36,789 nt of DNA from Azotobacter beijerinckii (lineage in GTDB: Bacteria > Pseudomonadota > Gammaproteobacteria > Pseudomonadales > Pseudomonadaceae), in the NCBI RefSeq assembly GCF_900110885.1, contig NZ_FOFJ01000038.1, forward strand, positions 1-36,789, given 5' to 3'. Below, in pieces: positions 34,471 through 36,789 of this stretch. Within the stretch, counting starts at the first letter, position 1. Each line of letters opens with the position of its first letter. The notes below the pieces were generated by a model. It saw only the letters and a list, made by a program, of their open reading frames with translations. It made no database searches and was not told the origin of the DNA. Made by a program: the position numbers and the translations under genes.

Positions 34471-34594
34471 AGCAGCTCCATGCAAAAATATCTTTCCGTG
34501 CTCGGCACGACGAAGACTTGAAAAGACTTCAGCGAAGCAATCCAACGTCCATCGGGATCATTTGCTTGTTGATATAACCTCCCACCTGGGGCGG
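34471..34594 (-). other. 124-bp intergenic gap between adaptor and giant gene
   Basis: The gap contains the ribosome-binding site of the giant gene (GGAG, 34479-34476) and a possible ten-codon upstream reading frame (MIPMDVGLLR, ATG at 34562). No terminator-like hairpin with a T-run was seen, which is compatible with co-transcription from the adaptor gene. Confidence 0.5.
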
Positions 34595-35563
34595 CTATTT
34601 CCCTCGTTCTGCTAGAACACCAGGAAAAGTGGTCTTGCAGGTAACTCCTGCCGGAACTTCCAAATTCGGATTGGGCAGCTCGAGCAGCACTACAAACGTG
34701 CCGCTGGCTGCATCTATCAAGCGATCAATGGATTTGACTTTCGCTAGGTAGCGGCCCTGAAGCGGGATTTCTGGCAACACCTCCACGGCCATTTCTGGTG
34801 TGACTTTGCCAAAGGCATCCTTGGGCAACACTACTCGAACATGCAGGGGATCGAGTTGGGCTACCCGCAAAATCGCTCGCTTGTTGCCCCCTGGTTCGAC
34901 GACCTCCCCCGGGAACGCCAGCTGATCAACGACCACACCATCGAACGGGCTTCGGATCGTGCGCAAGTTGAGAAGACTGCTTTGCTGCTGATGCTCAAGC
35001 TTGGCAAGCTGACGATTCTCCATCGCCACTTTTAGCTCAGCCTCGGCCAGACGCAATTCGGCCTCGGCATCGTCGCTTTCTTGCGCCGAGATCAACTGGT
35101 CGTGCGCCATGGCTCGTCGCCGACTGAACTCCCTCTTGGAGAACTCGATCTTGCTTCGTGCCATGCTTGTTGGGCCCGACTGTTCGGACTTGAAGCGGGC
35201 TAACTCGGTTGCTGCGACGTCAGCGCTCGATTCGAATTTTGCGAGTATCTGTCCTTTGGCGACTCTGTCTGCACGCCTCACCAACACCGTGTCCAGCAAG
35301 CCTGTCATCGGGCTGGCCAACTCTACGGTTTGGTAGGGTTCAATGAGGCAGTCAAATCCAAAGGCAGGCGACGCGACGACACCAGACAAGAGCAGAAATC
35401 CGACAATGCCTGTCGAAAGAAATGTTTTTGTCCAACGGGATGGCTCACTGTAATCAAATGCTTTAAAACAGTCAGCTATTTGCAACGGCCGGCATAGCCT
35501 ACGCTTACTAAACGCCGCTCGGATCACATGGCAGCAGGAAAAAATCTCACTGAATCCATCCAA
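34595..35563 (-). CDS. HlyD-family/membrane-fusion periplasmic adaptor (~322 aa)
   Basis: The protein has an N-terminal cytoplasmic stretch of about 45 residues, one hydrophobic segment (TFLSTGIVGFLLLSGVVA), a split lipoyl/barrel-sandwich domain ('GLLDTVLVRRADRVAKGQIL' and 'IRSPFDGVVVDQLAFPGEVV'), a coiled coil between the two halves (Glu/Ala/Lys-rich, ~residues 95-180) and a beta-barrel ('PLHVRVVLPKDAFGKV'). This is the layout of type I secretion/RND adaptor proteins. It lies upstream of and co-directional with the giant gene, so a role in its export is likely, though the partner transporter is absent here. The start is uncertain: TTG 35563 has GGAAG eight bases upstream; a second TTG lies at 35569; no ATG occurs until well into the coiled coil. 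Confidence 0.85.
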   Translation of the reverse strand: MDGFSEIFSCCHVIRAAFSKRRLCRPLQIADCFKAFDYSEPSRWTKTFLSTGIVGFLLLSGVVASPAFGFDCLIEPYQTVELASPMTGLLDTVLVRRADRVAKGQILAKFESSADVAATELARFKSEQSGPTSMARSKIEFSKREFSRRRAMAHDQLISAQESDDAEAELRLAEAELKVAMENRQLAKLEHQQQSSLLNLRTIRSPFDGVVVDQLAFPGEVVEPGGNKRAILRVAQLDPLHVRVVLPKDAFGKVTPEMAVEVLPEIPLQGRYLAKVKSIDRLIDAASGTFVVLLELPNPNLEVPAGVTCKTTFPGVLAERGK

Positions 35564-35642
35564 CCTCAATGCTTCCTATTACAGCCAAGACTTGCCTCTC
35601 AATATCTCTTTTATCAAGAGGAATACGTCTCAATGCTGAAAG

Positions 35643-35786
<144 letters not shown>

Positions 35787-35895
35787 TGAATGCGTTATAC
35801 TGTGTGCTCCATCTCAAAATCTATTCCTCCCTAATCTTACTGTGGGCGGCCGCAAAATCTGAGTGCACACCTGACCGTTTCGATAAGGTGTCGCG

Positions 35896-36064
35896 ATGTC
35901 TTATTACGAACTCAGCGTTGCAGAACGCGCTACGATCCAGATCCGTCTCTCGAATAACCTGAGTCAACGCAAAATTGCTCAGCTCCTGAACCACAGCCCC
36001 CACCATCGGTCGCGATGGTCCACCGTAATCGTAGTGTGCATGACCGATACATCACCTATGAAGC
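35896..36064 (+). pseudogene. IS30-family transposase, N-terminal remnant
   Basis: The frame starts at ATG 35896 and reads 'MSYYELSVAERATIQIRLSN', then 'LSQRKIAQLLNHSP', the N-terminal helix-turn-helix region of IS30-family transposases. After about 36005 the homology continues in another frame ('VHRNRSVHDRYITYEAQ'), showing a frameshift, and it stops at about 36064, where the inverted-repeat remnant begins. Roughly 55 of about 330-380 usual residues remain, so the protein is inactive. The DDE catalytic core is missing. Confidence 0.75.
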
Positions 36065-36127
36065 CCAGCCCTTTCAAGGTCTTTTGCTTTTCGAGGCTTT
36101 GATGAGGTGGTCGCTGGAGACATAGGC
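36065..36127 (-). repeat. Right copy of the 63-base inverted repeat
   Basis: The reverse complement of this segment matches 88-150 at 57 of 63 positions. It abuts the broken end of the IS30 remnant at about 36064, so the junction was created by insertion or deletion. See the left copy for the alignment. Confidence 0.8.
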
Positions 36128-36172
36128 ACTGCTCTTCGCCGGGTTCAGCACCTTCTGGACGATCCTGGCGTT
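36074..36172 (-). pseudogene. C-terminal remnant related to the gene at 1-141
   Basis: On the minus strand 32 codons are open to TGA at 36076-36074, ending 'YVSSDHLIKASKSKRP' (compare 'HVSTDRLIKASKSKRP' at the left edge). A stop lies just upstream (36175-36173), so only the C-terminal tail survives. Upstream of the shared ~20 residues similarity is weak. Confidence 0.55.
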
Positions 36173-36214
36173 TCACCTGGCCAGCCCAGCAAGACTCCAA
36201 AGACAGAGGCAAAC

Positions 36215-36485
36215 ATGAGTGATTTCCACGTCTACGAACCCCGGCATGACCATGGCCTGAAGCACGACCCGCTCGAATGCCATCGTCGGTCCCAGGCCGA
36301 TCGGCTGGATTTCTTCCCTGGGCATCGGCGGTACTGGCAACCTCGCTCCGTACAGCTTCTTCAATGCCTTCAACTACATGCCACCGATCATCGGCTTTGC
36401 CAGTATCGGGTGGAAGATAGCGTCCGTAACATCGAGGCCACTCGCGAATTCGTCTGGAACCTCGCACCCCGGCCGCTGGCCGAGG
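36215..36485 (+). pseudogene. Flavin reductase-like (DIM6/NTAB type) pseudogene, N-terminal part
   Basis: ATG 36215 follows an AGAGG-like ribosome-binding site. Reading across two frameshifts gives MSDFHVYEPRH, then 'AIVGPRPIGWISSLGIGG', 'NLAPYSFFNAFNYMPPIIGF', then 'NIEATREFVWNLAPRPLAEV'. This is the N-terminal FMN-binding part of flavin reductase/DIM6-NTAB-like proteins (NLAPYSFFNAF being the family hallmark). One extra base near 36275 moves the reading to the next frame and one missing base near 36414 restores it. The gene is then cut by the IS3 element at 36486. Whole proteins are about 200 residues; about 90 remain. Confidence 0.8.
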
Positions 36486-36789
36486 TGAACCGCCCCGGTT
36501 TTTTCGGAGGCTCCAACCTTTGAGAGGATGGAGCCATGAAGACAGCAACGAAGTATTCTCCTGAAGTCCGGCAACGGGCGGTTCGCATGGTGCTCGAGCA
36601 TCAGGACGAGCACGAGTCGCAGTGGGCGGCGATCCACTCCATCGCGGCGAAGATCGGTTGCACGGCCGAAACGCTGCGCCGCTGGGTAAGGCAGGCCGAA
36701 CGCGATACCGGACTTCGTGAGGGGCAGACGACGCCCGAGCGTGAACGGATCAAGGCGCTCGAACGGGAAGTGCGTGAACTGCGACAGGC
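36486..36789 (+). mobile_element. IS3-family insertion sequence, left end (partial)
   Basis: The element appears to begin with TGAACCGCCCCGG at 36486, a typical left terminal inverted repeat of IS3-family elements, exactly where the flavin-reductase homology ends. OrfA starts 50 bases inside. The rest of the element, including OrfB and the right end, lies beyond the window, so target-site duplication cannot be checked. Confidence 0.8.
36536..36789 (+). CDS. IS3-family transposase OrfA (partial at window edge)
   Basis: ATG 36536 follows GAGAGGATGGAGCC (GGAG three bases before the start, GAGAGG further up). The 84 complete codons begin MKTATKYSPEVRQRAVRMVL and include 'SIAAKIGCTAETLRRWVRQA', the helix-turn-helix of the IS3 OrfA/HTH_Tnp_1 family, then 'ERERIKALEREVRELRQ', the start of the leucine-zipper-like coiled coil. 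OrfA binds the element ends and is normally fused to the DDE-containing OrfB by programmed -1 frameshifting. The frame is intact as far as visible, so the element may be active. Confidence 0.92.
   Translation, partial: MKTATKYSPEVRQRAVRMVLEHQDEHESQWAAIHSIAAKIGCTAETLRRWVRQAERDTGLREGQTTPERERIKALEREVRELRQ

Noticed and set aside
211..34470. RTX calcium-binding nonapeptides or an LPXTG/autotransporter anchor in the giant protein
   Set aside because: I looked for GGXGXD-type repeats, sortase motifs and a C-terminal barrel and found none.
34471..34545. TTG at 34545 as start of the giant gene
   Set aside because: The frame is open, but no ribosome-binding site is well placed, whereas GTG 34470 has GGAG at five bases. 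The earlier start is not excluded.
34530..34562. Ten-codon upstream ORF (MIPMDVGLLR) as a regulatory leader
   Set aside because: The nearest GGGAGG is about 16 bases upstream, too far, and the peptide has no attenuator-like residues.

Overview
The window is dominated by one gene. On the minus strand, an uninterrupted reading frame of about 11,400 codons (34470 to 211) encodes a giant modular surface or secreted protein. It opens with a LEPR-XLL motif and continues through long arrays of pre-peptidase C-terminal (PPC)-like, CARDB-like, cadherin/He_PIG-like and VCBS/cadherin-5-like repeats. Embedded among these are modules that look enzymatic: a peptidoglycan-binding-like segment, a GH19 chitinase/lysozyme-like domain and a metzincin-type zinc-protease motif. 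There are also a dockerin-like EF-hand pair, a YD-repeat-like stretch and two probable beta-propellers. Upstream on the same strand is a HlyD/membrane-fusion-type adaptor gene (35563 to 34595). The two probably form an operon that makes and exports the giant protein. No ABC transporter or outer-membrane channel gene is in the window.

The operon is flanked by mobile-element debris. On the left (1-141) is the C-terminal end of an unrecognised basic protein. A diverged copy of its last ~63 bases lies in inverted orientation on the right (36065-36127). The right flank also holds a tetranucleotide microsatellite (ten CCAG units, 35703-35745), an N-terminal remnant of an IS30-family transposase, a frameshifted flavin-reductase-like pseudogene, and the left end of an IS3-family element that interrupts that pseudogene and runs off the window.

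The DNA is GC-rich (hand counts of sample 60-base lines in the giant gene give about 60-67% GC). The exception is about 2.8 kb inside the giant gene (4440-7260), where sample lines fall to about 30-55%. This island carries the peptidoglycan-binding-like and GH19-like modules and looks like a recently acquired insert kept in frame. GC content, IS types and protein style suggest a betaproteobacterium (Rhodocyclales/Azoarcus-like). That is inference from family resemblance, not a demonstrated placement.

The candidate for an undescribed system is the whole cassette: a ~1.1-1.2 MDa secreted adhesin-like protein with an apparent cell-wall hydrolase and protease on board, its own export adaptor, and a slippage-prone repeat upstream of the operon.
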